Source of the DNA: Epiperipatus broadwayi
Lineage: Eukaryota > Onychophora > Udeonychophora > Euonychophora > Peripatidae
NCBI GenBank assembly: GCA_028023455.1
Contig: JAQFVV010006270.1
Span: 4,552,834 to 4,616,833 of the forward strand
Reading direction: 5' to 3'
Length of the DNA stretch: 64,000 nucleotides
Shown: piece after piece, positions 11,323-23,189 of the stretch
Numbering within the stretch: position 1 is the first letter of the stretch
Layout: each line of letters opens with the position of its first letter
Translations under genes and position numbers: made by a program
Notes under the pieces: generated by a model
What the model was told of the DNA's origin: nothing
The model's input: only the letters and a program-made list of their open reading frames with translations
Database searches by the model: none

Positions 11323-11405
11323 AACCCTGCACCTAGATCTTAGGATCTCTATAGTAATCAATGGATGCTAGAAGGCTTGTGCATAAAATCCCTATCTAGT
11401 GCCTA

Positions 11406-11472
11406 CTCATCCAATATTCCCAGACGAGTTTCTGGCTTGTGGCCATCATCAGTGAGGAGCCTTGGATCTGAG
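11406..11472 (-). ncRNA. Hammerhead ribozyme, array unit 5
   Basis: The core CTGATGA, full stem II TGGC-CACAA-GCCA, GAAAC and GTC are all present. Helix III reads ACTCGT rather than ACTAGT, and stem I is weakened by TGGGAA in place of TGGGGA. The core is intact, so activity is plausible. Confidence 0.82.
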
Positions 11473-11520
11473 AGCACTGCACCTAGATCTGTTTGGCACA
11501 GGGTGGCACTACTGTATGGA

Positions 11521-11913
11521 GAGTTTTGCCTTTGTTTACAATTATGTGCTAGTATAGAGATGGTGATCATGTGACATATTATATCATCTAAAATACCATC
11601 ATTACAAAACCTTCAGTTAATTACCAGCAAATTTCTTGTTTGAGTTCATAAGCCTTTTTACTTTATTCATTTCTGTCCTGTTTTTTTTTTATATTACTGA
11701 TATCACTTCACTACTTGAGTTTTGCCTTTGTTTACAATTATGTGCTAGTATAGAGATGGTGATCATGTGACATATTATATCATCTAAAATACCATCATTA
11801 CAAAACCATCAGTTAATTACCAGCAAATTTCTTGTTTGAGTTCATAAGCCTTTTTACTTTATTCATTTCTGTCCTGTTTTTTTTTTATATTACTGATATC
11901 ACTTCACTACTTG
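11521..11913. repeat. 196-bp tandem duplication
   Basis: The segment GAGTTTTGCCTTTG...CTTCACTACTTG occurs at 11521-11716 and again at 11717-11913 with almost no differences (CCTTCAG versus CCATCAG is one). It covers the left-over end of the retrozyme element, its right TSD and flanking DNA, so it arose after the insertion and recently. Confidence 0.9.
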
Positions 11914-11919
11914 TCCTGG

Positions 11920-13310
11920 TAGTCTATGGTGATTTATTTGATGTTCATAGCCACGCCAAAATTGTTTTCTTTATATAGTCTCATTCATTATATGATCATT
12001 CATTATTTAATGTCTTCATTTTTACTTCTCCAACATGTTATGATGCATACATCTCCATACTCATATTTTTTTTCTATTTATTTCTTGCACTCACCATCTA
12101 TTTTTATTTTCTTCAATGCAAAATATTTCCTTTATATCATTTATGCACTGTCTTGCTATAATTCTTCTTGAGTTTTAATACTTGACTACTAATGTGATTT
12201 GATTAAATAGTAATAAAAGTTATTATTATTATTGTTATGGTCATAAGTATTTAAACTTTTTTAATATTTATTACTAAGCTCAAATCTTAATACTTCTCTG
12301 TCTTCTTATCAATATATGTTAGCTATATATCACATAATCGACCGGCTTTAGAAAATGTAAAGCATACTTCAATATCTTTTCTTTTGTTTTTCTATTTATC
12401 TAATGATAACTAGCAATTCTATCTACGAACGACTGGAGAAAAAAAATAATAATTATCCTGAAGAAGATCAAAAAACGTGCAAGAAGTCCTATACGTATTT
12501 ATGGATTACCTCCCTTAAGAGTTTTTAAAATAAGGCAGAATTAATCAAATAAATTCAAAATTCTAATTTCCTTTTATCTTTTAATATATAATTGCTTTTT
12601 AGGCAAACAATTTTATTATTGTTCATAAAATATATTCTTGTATTAAAAATTTATTGACAGTTATCCTAATTTGCACCAAGTAATTGATTTAATAACTATC
12701 TTTTTGCAGCTTTTATTGTTTCATTATTTTAAATCTTTATTATCTTAAAAGTCAGTCCATTTACTATAGTTATTAAAATATTCCAGTTTTTATTAATTTA
12801 TTTTTTCTCCTACCCCTCTTCTTTTTTTTTTAATATTTCTTATCCAGAATTATTCATTTAAAGATGTTTTGATGCTTACAGCAATAATTAGAATAATGAG
12901 TCGGCAGCTAAGCAAAGCTTTTCAAATTAAAAATGACAGTTTTAGCTTGAGGATTTAGACATCAATCTTAGCTAGTAAAAATAAACACTTCAAAACAAAT
13001 TTGGCAAGATTGTTTTTTTTTTTGGTTTTCATCTTTTTTTAAAAAAAAATTTCTATCACGATGAAAATAAATTATACATATATATAGAAACAATTATATG
13101 AATAAATTGTAAATCAACAAAACATATATTGAAGAGTACAATATATCATTTTAATATTCACTGGGGGGGGGGGGTATAGAAAACATACTTTTAAAAAAAT
13201 TGTGTTCACATTAAATTGGAACAACACACATTGCTCTGAAAATTTTTTTAAATATGCGTGGTACATTTTAAATAACTATGAGATATGAAAATGTTTCTCA
13301 GCATATGCCA
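11920..13310. other. AT-rich stretch, nothing recognised
   Basis: Poly-A and poly-T tracts and a G10 run near 13163 are present. The open frame at 11926-12171 is leucine, serine and phenylalanine rich, as expected of chance AT-rich DNA. Confidence 0.45.
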
Positions 13311-13316
13311 AATCAC

Positions 13317-13415
13317 GATCACAAGATGGGGATTTTATGCACAAGCCTTCTGGCACCCATCTCTGGCTTGCACTGAGTGGCAATACGTATAGAGAGTTTT
13401 GCCTGTTTTAATAAC
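13317..13415 (+). repeat. Family A fragment
   Basis: The 3' part of a family A element, from GGGGATTTTATGCACAAGCC to GAGAGTTTTGCCTGTTTTAA, is present without the ribozyme segment. Confidence 0.75.
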
Positions 13416-14830
13416 ATATGCCAAATCAATGGTCATACATATATAAAAGTGTGATTTGATCAAAAGATATTAAAATATTTAGAAATCTAGAATTAAAATC
13501 TAAAAATTAATTAATCCTAAAAAAATCTGGGCCAGTATTATATCCAGTGATAAAATCTCAATGATATTCTTTAAATACAGAACCAGCAAATGTAGAAGTA
13601 TACATATAAATTTAAAAAAACATATATAAACAACAGCATAAAATGGTAAAACTAAAGCAAAACTATATAATTCCTACTACCAGTTTCTTTCACAGTTAAA
13701 TACTGAACGCAGACATCCTAGAGCTAACAATTATTTCATTTCTTACCTGTTTAGGCAAATGAACCTTACCACCATCATTTCAAGAAACTGTGTGAATCAA
13801 ATTACAAGAGATTTCAGAAAAGATTAATATTTCAGGGATTGGATTGTTAGTGAAAACATATTAAGTATTTATTCAAGATAGCAGAAAATGCCCACCCACC
13901 ATTAATGAGGTGTAAAATCATAAGTTATATCTGCATAAAATATAGAAAATACAAATTCTAGTGCTCAAATTATATGAGTCATAACAAATAAGGATATAAA
14001 GTTTAATAGTGACATTTTCATATAGGTGATATATCATCTAGCATGATAAAATATACTGGATTCAGAGATTACGAAAGTTTGATAGTCATGATCAATGTGA
14101 TTCAAGAACTATGTATGCACAATAGATATTTTTTGGGAGGCCAATATTCATGTAGAAGAAGAATTAAATTGAACAATAGTAGCTGAATGATATACTTGGA
14201 ATGATGGTAAAAATACTAAAATAGTTTTATCTTCAATAAAATGGACTTATTTTCTTCAACTAGAACTGTTTGGATAATAGTTTTCCCAGTAAATGTATAA
14301 TCAAAAAAAATTATAATATAAAAATATATAACTGAGTTATAATATAATGAAATATAAATGAATTACACTTCGCTTTTTTGCATAAAGTGCAATTTAAAAA
14401 AAAAATATTACAGGAAACTTTTTAATTAAAAGCTTAATTGGATAAAAAATAATTTTACAATAAAAGAAATCTATTTTCTTAGCAAAATACTGATGCAGTA
14501 TTGTATGAACTTGTGTATTTTTCCTGTTTTTGTTTAATGTTCGGGTGACATGAAATGCCTTTTCTACACTGCAGCTGATCTACTTAGACCATTTTAAAGA
14601 ATTTTTACTTAAGATATGACACTAGCACCTTCACAACACATTCAATCAAATTTTATATGTGCACAGTTAAAAATAGATATTATTACATAAAAAAACATAT
14701 TAATCAGGGTTTATAAATTTTATATAAAACCAACCAAAAAAATAATCAGAATTTGTATGTGTCGATTAAATGTTTTTCCGAAAGTAAGCATAAATATCTG
14801 ATAATTATTTAATTATAATTAGTAAAAAAA

Positions 14831-15370
14831 ATAACTGAATTGCTTTAATGCTTGGGTATTCATAAGAATTTTGAGCATCGTAAGTAAGAGAGCTGGGCAT
14901 GATTAGAAGAACATGATCTTCAGAATCTATTGCTTTAATATTGCATCAAATCATGCTAGGCAGTTACTTAAGACAGGGGTGGGCAAATAGAGACCCAAAG
15001 GCCACATGCAGCCTGCTAAAAGTTTGTATGTGGCCCTCTAAGGCAATCAGAAAAATCTGCCTTGAACTGAGACTTCCTTCCTGTGCGCATCTTGCTAAAA
15101 AATAATTGAACGGCTTTATTGTTTGGATATTCATAAGAATTTTGAGCATTGTAAGTAAGAGATCTGGGCATGATTAGAAGAACATGATCTTCAGAATATA
15201 TCACTTTAATACTGCATCAAATCATGCTGGGAAGTTATTTAAGACAGGGGTGGGCAAAGATGCCCAAAGGCCACATGCAGCCCGCTACGAGTTTGTATGT
15301 GGCCCTCTAAGGCAATCAGAAAAATCTGCCTTGAACTGAGACTTCCTTCCTGTGTGCAGCTGAAGATTCA
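14831..15370 (+). repeat. ~271-bp tandem duplication across a hAT end
   Basis: Host flank starting ATAACTGAATTGC (14831) plus the first ~125 bp of the hAT element is repeated from about 15102. The copies share GATATTCATAAGAATTTTGAG-like, CATGATTAGAAGAACATGAT and CAGGGGTGGGCAAA blocks. The duplication includes the insertion junction, so it happened after the transposon inserted. Confidence 0.85.
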
Positions 15371-15811
15371 TCTCGTATGTTCCACTAGGAAGGCCATGTC
15401 AATAAAGGCCATGTCAATACACAAGTGCATTGTAGATACGATGTGCAGTGGTTTTTCAGTTGATCTGGTTAATTTCAATTTTGTCTTTGCATTAGCAAAT
15501 TTATACATTTCCAACTTTAGTGAAACCACTAACCCTCTGAAAAAATGTAAAATCAGTGATGAATGTTATGTGTTTAATGAAGAATGGACAACCTTCCGAA
15601 AAAATGTAAAATCGGTGATTATGTATTTAATGAAGAATGGACAAACAAATATTTCTTTGGTAATACAGGAAATAAAGCAGTGTGTTTATTGTGTCATGAA
15701 AAAAGGTGTAGCCCTGCACTAACCTTCACTTCCACTAAGTCACCCCAATGTGGGCCTCCACCAACCTCTGCAGCCCCCGAGCCAAAACAATTGCCCACCC
15801 CTGACTTAAGA
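14966..15811 (+). mobile_element. Non-autonomous hAT element with 8-bp TSD
   Basis: The 8-bp duplication ACTTAAGA lies at 14966-14973 and 15804-15811. The terminal inverted repeats CAGGGGTGGGCAA (14974) and TTGCCCACCCCTG (ending 15803) are typical of hAT elements, which duplicate 8 bp on insertion. A second 5' end at 15245 results from the tandem duplication. Only the N-terminal zinc-finger part of a transposase remains inside. Confidence 0.92.
15540..15725 (+). pseudogene. hAT transposase remnant, BED-like zinc finger
   Basis: The frame beginning at 15584 reads YVFNEEWTNKYFF followed by AVCLLCHEK. This pattern (F-x-x-EW-T-x-KYFF, then CxxC) is the start of hAT-type transposases and of host genes derived from them, where it forms a BED-like DNA-binding finger. 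A 57-bp internal duplication repeats the FNEEWT segment just upstream in another frame. The rest of the transposase, including the catalytic domain, is absent, so the element could only move with enzyme supplied in trans. Frame breaks show it is not functional. Confidence 0.8.
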
Positions 15812-15869
15812 GATTTCTATAAATATTCATCTATCCATGTTCTTCACACTTATAATCTTCATGTATAAT

Positions 15870-17335
15870 ATATCATGTGTATCTTATAGTCTTTCATTAT
15901 CTGTCTATTGATTTCAATTCCAACTATTGATTAATGCTATATGTTATTAATATAGTGCTAATATAGTCACTGAATAAAAATAGGAGAAAATAAGCTACCT
16001 TTTTTAAGAAGTAAAAAAAAAATTATAATATTGTCAATATAATTTTAAAAAATAAAATTATACACCTAATCTTCATTATCATACTATTTGCAACCTTCTT
16101 ATATACTTAACAATACTATCTTTTATACCAAAACTTTACTCTTACAGTTTCGACTATCCTGCAGTCATCATCAGAGCTACAATATCCAAAGATATTATCA
16201 TACAATTAATACGTTTTATACACATATTTATCTTCATATTAATCTTATTAAGAAACTACATATAATTTCTACTTGGCTATGATTATTTTAATATAATAAT
16301 TAAGTATAACATTTTCAATATTTAAAAAAAAACTATAAATTTTGAAAATGAGAGTATGGAATAATAAATATTTTTGATATTGTACAATTAGTAAAACTAT
16401 TGAGCAATAAACCGGAAAGAATCGTGCTTTGCAATCTCCAGAAAATGGTCATTATAAAATTTGCATAAAATTTACATAAACCACAGCTAAACTTCAGTTA
16501 AAAGTAGGCTATGATTATGAAGACTCAATGTCTCTGAAAGCGCTAAGCCATATAACTTTTAATAAGATTGAGACAAGCTTCACTTTTTTGCGTAAAGTGC
16601 AATCTAAATTACTTAAACAGTTTAAATGTTTTTTTTCTCAAAATATACTTTCAGGAAAATAGGTGGGTTGTTCTTCAGTTCATATATATACAAAACTATC
16701 TTTGCATAAGATCTAATGACTGCGATTTCATCTTTATGAATACAGTATCCGAATTTATAATGGATAAATTTAACTGAAAAATGGTTAAAACTAAAATTCT
16801 TCTTCATAAATATCTGAGAAGTTGACTGGTGGAGGAGGTGAAAAATTAAAAGATTTTTATTTCCCTTTTTGGGTTTTAATCTTTGTAGAATAAATTAGCA
16901 TAGTATTCATTCCAAATATGTAAGTTTAACAGCTTACGACAAAAACTAGTCACTAAATAATAATAATAATTTATTGGTGACTATTTCTCTTTTATGAGAA
17001 ATTTATTGTAATGATAAATTATTTATAATTCAACAAAATGGTAAGAAAAATAACCACTCTATGTATAACATGGCCTGATCATCCTATTAGCCATAATGTC
17101 ACATTTGATCTTTAAGAATGTTCCACATTTGTGCACATAACAAAACATCAATTTTAATATTTGCTTCTAAACTATTTTTCCCTGGAAATTTGGGATACAT
17201 GGAATTCATTTTGTGGCAAATAGCATAAGTGGTCCTCTATTTACATAATAAAATATAAAAATATAGATTTAACTGTTATATCTGTCATAGATTCTTATCA
17301 AGTGGCATGAGACTAATCAAATATGTCATAAATAC
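15870..17335. other. AT-rich stretch, nothing firm
   Basis: A short motif CACTT-TTTTGC-TAAAGTGCAAT occurs at about 14368 and 16579, and CTGAAAG-GC-TAGCC occurs near 16533 and at the window start, suggesting minor dispersed repeats. No gene is visible. Confidence 0.4.
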
Positions 17336-17857
17336 AACCTTACCAATAAAATTACAAATAAATCAAGTCAGATGTCACATGACCTAATTTAAACAAGCTT
17401 GCAAATAAGCTCTTGACAAGCTTTGCAGAATATCCTCAACCCCAGACCAGTTTCTGCTACTGGCTTTGTTAGTGAGGTGCCAGGATATTCCAGCATTAGA
17501 TTAAAAATACTAGGACAAGCCCAGCACTTTATCTAATGAACTATTAAGTAGAAAATCTGAAATTTTCAGACATCCATATAGTTCAGATACACCATATATT
17601 ATTCAGCCCCATATGGCTATTTAAGTTAGATAGCTGGATTGGAAGACATATGGATGTCTGAAAAATTCAGATTTTCTATTTAATAGTTATTCATTAGATA
17701 AAGTGCTGGGTTTGTCATTGTATTTTTAATCTAATGCTGGAATATCCTGGCACCTCACTAACAAAGCCAGTAGCAGAAACTGGTCTGGGGTTGAGGATAT
17801 TCTGCAAAGCTTGTTAAGAGCTTATTTGCAAGCTCTCTATAAAAACCTTACCAATAA
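17336..17857. mobile_element. Large palindromic element, family C, with 14-bp TSD
   Basis: The direct repeat AACCTTACCAATAA (17336-17349 and 17844-17857) flanks the element. Inside are inverted arms of about 185 bp (17396-17580 and 17649-17834) around a ~68-bp spacer. Each arm contains a hammerhead-like segment facing the other (minus on the left, plus at 17752-17805). The GAAAC, TGGTC site and two-part stem I (TGGGGT/ACCTCA, GGATATTC/GAATATCC) are kept, but the core reads CTAACAA instead of CTGANGA, so it should be inactive. Confidence 0.85.
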
Positions 17858-18237
17858 TGTCTAGATTATAATATTTATAATAGCACTAAATAAAAATCAC
17901 AGAATATTAAAATAATTTCACAAATTTTTTTTACTGATTTTCTTTTGCTATTTATTAACAGTAAGACCCAGATGCAAACTAAAAGCTATTATCTAAATAA
18001 TCTTAGTATCATTTGGTTTAAAATAGGCAGTCACATATTTATTACATATGTTAGATCGTTCCTACGAGGACTCCAATAAAATATAGCATTGCTTAATTAT
18101 TCTAGGCAAACTTATAATTAAAAAGCAGATTGCAAATATTTTATTTGTAACTGATCTATTAAGATAACCAACAATAATTATTAATAAAAAAGGAAACATT
18201 TGATAAAATCAATAATCATTAAATAATAAATAATCAA

Positions 18238-18376
18238 ATGGGGATTTTATGCACAAGCCTTCAGGCATCCATTGATTACTCTGGCTTGCACTGAGTGGCA
18301 ATGCGTATAGAGAGTTTTGCCTGTTTTAATAACCGTTATAAGCAAGCATAAGAAATGGTGATCATGTGATGTTTAT
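18238..18376 (+). repeat. Family A 3' fragment
   Basis: The copy runs from GGGGATTTTATGCACAAGCC through GCACTGAGTGGCAATGCG to GTGATCATGTGATGTTT. The ribozyme part is missing. Confidence 0.8.
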
Positions 18377-19839
18377 TGACTTAAATATAGATATAAGAAG
18401 ATTATGCAGCTTATCATCATGCTTTATGCATCCCATGATGCCTTAATAATATCACGCTCACTGTTTCATATTAAAAAGTATTTTGCAAAATTATTCTGAT
18501 GATAAAGGAAAACATAATTTCATAAATACTACCAGTGTGTAGACTTTCAACATTCTTGCAAACTTTAAAATCCAGCTAGAAACTTTTATCGGTTGTTTGA
18601 TTTTCAAAACAAAAATCTGGAGGGAAAAATCGTATTGATTTATATTTAAATACAGATGACATATTAAAAATTTTAGACAGTGATTTCAAAATTAAAATGT
18701 CTTTACAGTACTAATTCATTCCATCATGGAGGATGCTATTATAATATTTAATATGATTCTTGAAGACGCACACACTTTACTTAAGAATGATTTTTTGATT
18801 CGTGAATTCCCTGAGAAGATTAATAATAAACAAAGAAAAATTTCCTACTTACTAATTATCACACTAATGGCATATTTTTTTCTTTCATAGGACTTATATT
18901 AGATTATGGAAAAAATGTTATAGTTTTCTATTTAGATCACCTGTGGCAATACAAAAACAACACCTGAGTGATGCTTAGTTAAAACAATTCAAGTGATAGG
19001 TATTGAAAGGGCCTAAAAGTGGTTTGCACAGATCATTATTTACATCTGTAGTTATGAATAACAATATTGCCATGTTATGCATTTCACAGAAGGAAGCAAA
19101 CAATTTTGATTCTTTTTTGGAGGAAGATATGGCATATTACAGGTGTGAATTTCGATGCATTAGTGCTCAGGTGTTCATGTAAATATTTACATCAGTTATT
19201 TTCCTCTTTGTTGTATTGTTTTTAACTTGTTGGTGTGTGTGTTGGGGGGGGGGGGTCTTCTGGGATTATTATTGTAAGTGAAAGTGCATCTTGTGCACCT
19301 GCTTTGACATATATTTTAGTTAATTATTAGATTGAACAGTCAGTCTAAATCTATTTGGTAGAAAGATATTCACAGACTTAGTAATACTCTCCAAAATCAA
19401 AAGTAAATTAATAAATACAATTGAAGTTGAAGAACAGATTAAAAAACTTAAAATTACAATTATCCTTAGCATTCTCAAAGTATTTCAAAGCTCACAAAGA
19501 TCTATTATTGATGTCATATTTGCCATGTTGGTATTAAATAAAATGAAGACATTCACTACCTTCATTTATAATCTGTGATGAGTAATAATAAAACACAACA
19601 ATTCTAAAATAATTATGATGATATTCCAGTAGGAATTTCAGAACTGAGAGTCAAATTAATTTCACTTCACTATGACTTATTTGGGAGCAGTGGTTATATT
19701 TACTCCATTCCAGAGCTATATTTTACTCTATTCCAGAACTATATTTACTCTATTCCAGAACTATTGATTATAAATTTAGTAGTAACAAATACTAGATAGT
19801 AATAATATCCTCATATCTCTGAAACTAATTTGTGAACAT

Positions 19840-20440
19840 TTACATTCATCACAAAAAAAAACATTGGATTTGCATTCACATATCCAGCAGCCTCTTTATT
19901 CCTTTTATGCAATACAAGCCAAGAATCTAAAATTTAAAGGTGTATTAAGATTCTGAATCTAAGCTAACTTGCTTATATAGTTATATGGGTACAAGTCAGA
20001 GTCCATCTATTTTACCAACCTCATTTTTACTCTGACTTTATTTATTTTTCATCTTTTGGCGAAGCTGTTATATATATCATTTTGCTTATTTCCAATTCAA
20101 GCTTTTAATAGATAGCATAAAGTGAATTATTTGTCCCTAATGAAGATATTAAAAGTAAGCAAAAAAGAATAGGTGATTCTTCGCTTGGTAGATATCATCC
20201 TTGATAAAGAGTCAAAATGACTACAATTGATATAAAACTGAAATCACTAAAATATAAGGTCCCTGGTCTAGTGTCACATCTATATAACTATATAAGCAAC
20301 TTAGCTGTGGTTCCAAATCTTAGAATATTTTAAATCTTGGATTATTAACTTGGATGGTAAAAAGAAATAAAAATGTTTGCTGAATATGTGAATACAAATC
20401 TAATGGCTATCACATAAGATACCTAATAATTTGAAACTAG
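19840..20440. repeat. Foldback element, unclassified
   Basis: Inverted arms pair GGATTTGCATTCACATATCC (near 19864) with a diverged complement near 20380. They also pair the AGCTAA-TTGCTTATATAGTT block (near 19968) with its complement near 20285. Arms are about 150 bp. Part of the arm (TCATATGGGT-type block) also occurs near 47.44 kb. No coding content. Confidence 0.6.
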
Positions 20441-21798
20441 TCTAAGAATATACCATCAAGAATTCATTGATTACTTAGCTTACGAGAGATGGTTTGAGCA
20501 TACATAATATGAAATACTGCTTCTAATGTAGAAGATGCAGCTAGACAGTGAAAGTTGTGTGCTGCTATGCTTACTATTCACTTTGATTTACTGGAAAATC
20601 ATCTATGAAATACAATCCTCAAATATCAAATCAAACAAATTTATATTAAAAAATTGACAGATGGGTTTTTAAGGAAAGAAATTAAGTTCTATTTTTAATT
20701 ATAACAAAAATAAATTGCTTAATTGTTTTGCTATGAGAACAAACCAAGTTTTAGAAGTCACAATGGACAATTCCCTCATCGGTGGATAAATAATACCTTG
20801 CAAATGATAAAAACACAAATTTCCAAATTTCTCCCTGGACTGGATCAATCATTTTACTGAATAAATATGCTTTATGACAGATTTCATAATGCAATCTTCA
20901 TGCATTATTAAATAAGTTTCAATATATTAATTTGCATCTGCTTCTAAGATTAAGTCAAACGTAGTTACAAACAATAAAATAAACAATCAATTTCCACCAG
21001 TATATGCAGGTTAAACTATTAAAGGAAAATAAATAAATGCCACAGAGAAAAAGAATATTTGCATTCTATGTTTCACTCTGTATATTACCTGAGTTCATGA
21101 TAACAGCATGAGCTAATAACACAGGTGGGGGATTCAAGATTTTGATATCTCTATCTCACATGACAAGCAAAAACTGTTCATGAATTGCATACGTAGAGAA
21201 AAGATGGTCTGGCTTTCTGCAATGGTAGGTGGTTATGGTATGGAAGAATTTGAAATCAAAAAAAATCATCAATCTATTTCAGGGATACACAATTAACTTC
21301 CTTGTTAAAATGTTCAAAATCATAAAATCAAATGGCCTAAGATCAAGAACTCCTGAGCTCTTTGGTTAATATACTTAAAAAGATGCAAAGAAATATTACC
21401 AAACAATCCCTTTAAATCACCATATTATATCAATAATTACATGACCTTCTCAAATGCTTATTCATATGCTTCCCCAAGTGCTGTTGATTTTCACTCTTCT
21501 CTAGAGCCATTTATTTTTTTTCTTTAGAACAGCTTCTGCTTTTGACTCCATCTATAAATATAAGGACTCAAAGCTGGAAAAAATGCAGTCATGCTCATAA
21601 CTACTATCGTTTACTCTTTTATACAAATCAAACAATTATCATAAACTTCCAAAAAAAAAAAAGTTATATAACATTTTAAATCCATTCTATTTACGTAGTT
21701 ATATACATCTGGAACCAGATCAGTTTCTATATGTTTTCAAAGGCCTCACATTTATATAAACAGTTTTTTTTCCCAATTTCAGTATATTACATGTAATA

Positions 21799-22181
21799 GT
21801 ATAAAGTAGTGTTTCCCAAAATGGGTATGTGAACCCTTGGGGATAAGTGAAGAGCTTAAAGAGCTTAGTGGGGGTACGCGCAGCACCAAACTTTGACTGC
21901 ATCTGGTGCAACAAACAGTTTATTGTTTTTTATTACAAGCATATAAAAATAATAAAAACTTTTTTACTTATTAGTATTATGCATGTGTAGCCATGGCATC
22001 GACAAGCATGTCTCAGATAACATGTTACATACAATACTCATTCACATACACATTGAAGTGTTAAAGCACCTGCATTTTTAGCTTTTGTATGTGCAATTTT
22101 TTTGATGAGGAGTACTTACCATTACGAAAATTATTAAAGAGGTACACAGGTGTTGAAAGTTTGGAAAACACTGGTATAAAA
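21799..22181 (+). mobile_element. hAT-type MITE
   Basis: The ends TAGTGTTTCCCAAA (21807) and TTTGGAAAACACTG (ending 22173) are imperfect inverted repeats of the common hAT end CAGTGTTTCCCAAA. They are flanked by GTATAAAG and GTATAAAA, an 8-bp TSD with one change. The 367-bp interior is non-coding. Confidence 0.82.
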
Positions 22182-23189
22182 GAATATAAGATGGAATTAT
22201 AGTTTCCATTATCAAAGGCAAATCCCCCAAAATTAGTCTGAAAAATTACATCTGGTGACCATTACTTGTGCTTTTAATAATGGTTCTAGACTAGGATAAG
22301 GAGTTCATGCAATCATACTCTAGGTATAATTAATCCAGAAAAATCATTATATAAAGTCTTTGTGCCTGGTATTAGTATGTTGTTGATTTTCCATCTAGTT
22401 AAAATGGCGGGTCACTTAGAATGAAACTTAAATTTCTAATACTGGCCAAACAAAAATTTGATACTAATATTATAGAGGGTCTTTAATTGTTATCTTAATT
22501 GGATAATAATATATTTGTAAAAAAAAAAAAAATTTTGACTTTAAAAAATGTTTGTTTAATGCTATGAAACACAAATGTAATTATAATCAAACATTAATAA
22601 TATGAACATTTATAACCAGCATTAAATTGTATATTTGATTAATTTAGCTTCCTTTGACAATAACACAATTATGATTAAAACGCTTTCATATGCAAAGAAA
22701 ATTGTAAAATACAAACAAAAATGAATATGCATAAGAAATAAAATTTTAATTTATTTCAAATTACTTCTGAATTATAAGTATTTTATTACTTAAAAATAAT
22801 TTTTAATCAAAACAAAATAAAATGTAGATTTTTTTTAACTTTATATTTTATATCTTACGCGCACACATTGCCATATACAATTTCAATACATATATATATA
22901 AAGATCAAACAAATTTTGATGGAAAAATCAAAAGATATAATTCTTAAGCCCTCTATTGAAGTTGTTAATAAATCACCAAACGTTATCAACCGTTACTTTT
23001 ATATCTGATTTATTTTTTACAGTCATTTTTTAAAATATAATTTTTACTTTAGCTTACGGAATGTATAAGCTTCAAATATATATATATATACCACTGCATT
23101 CTGTATGTTTAAATTATAGTAAAAATGAAAAACCAATACAGTATATGTGTTTAAATAGTCAAAATAAGAGTCATAGATCACATGACCCT

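Larger units (their letters stand above)
10713..11587 (-). mobile_element. Retrozyme-like element, family A, five tandem units
   Basis: A perfect 14-bp direct repeat ACATATTATATCAT (10713-10726 and 11574-11587) flanks an 847-bp element. Its centre is five tandem units of 149-150 bp (unit starts near 10756, 10905, 11055, 11205 and 11355), each with a hammerhead fold on the minus strand. Read on that strand, a leader of about 100 bases begins CACATGATCACCATC, includes GGCAAAACTCTCC and GCCAAACAG, and enters the array. The trailer contains CTGTTTGGCACAGG, so leader and trailer can pair across the array by about 20 bp. No protein is encoded. The layout matches retrozymes, non-autonomous retroelements whose tandem ribozymes self-cleave to give small, often circular RNAs. 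Mobilisation by PLE enzymes is inference. Confidence 0.85.

Noticed and set aside
11365-11574. 69-codon open frame across the end of the retrozyme array
   Set aside because: It crosses ribozyme unit 5 antisense and the element's leader. The other units do not keep the frame.
10713-11587. CRISPR-like array
   Set aside because: Whole units repeat without unique spacers, and the sequence is clearly eukaryotic. The hammerhead fold and TSDs explain it.
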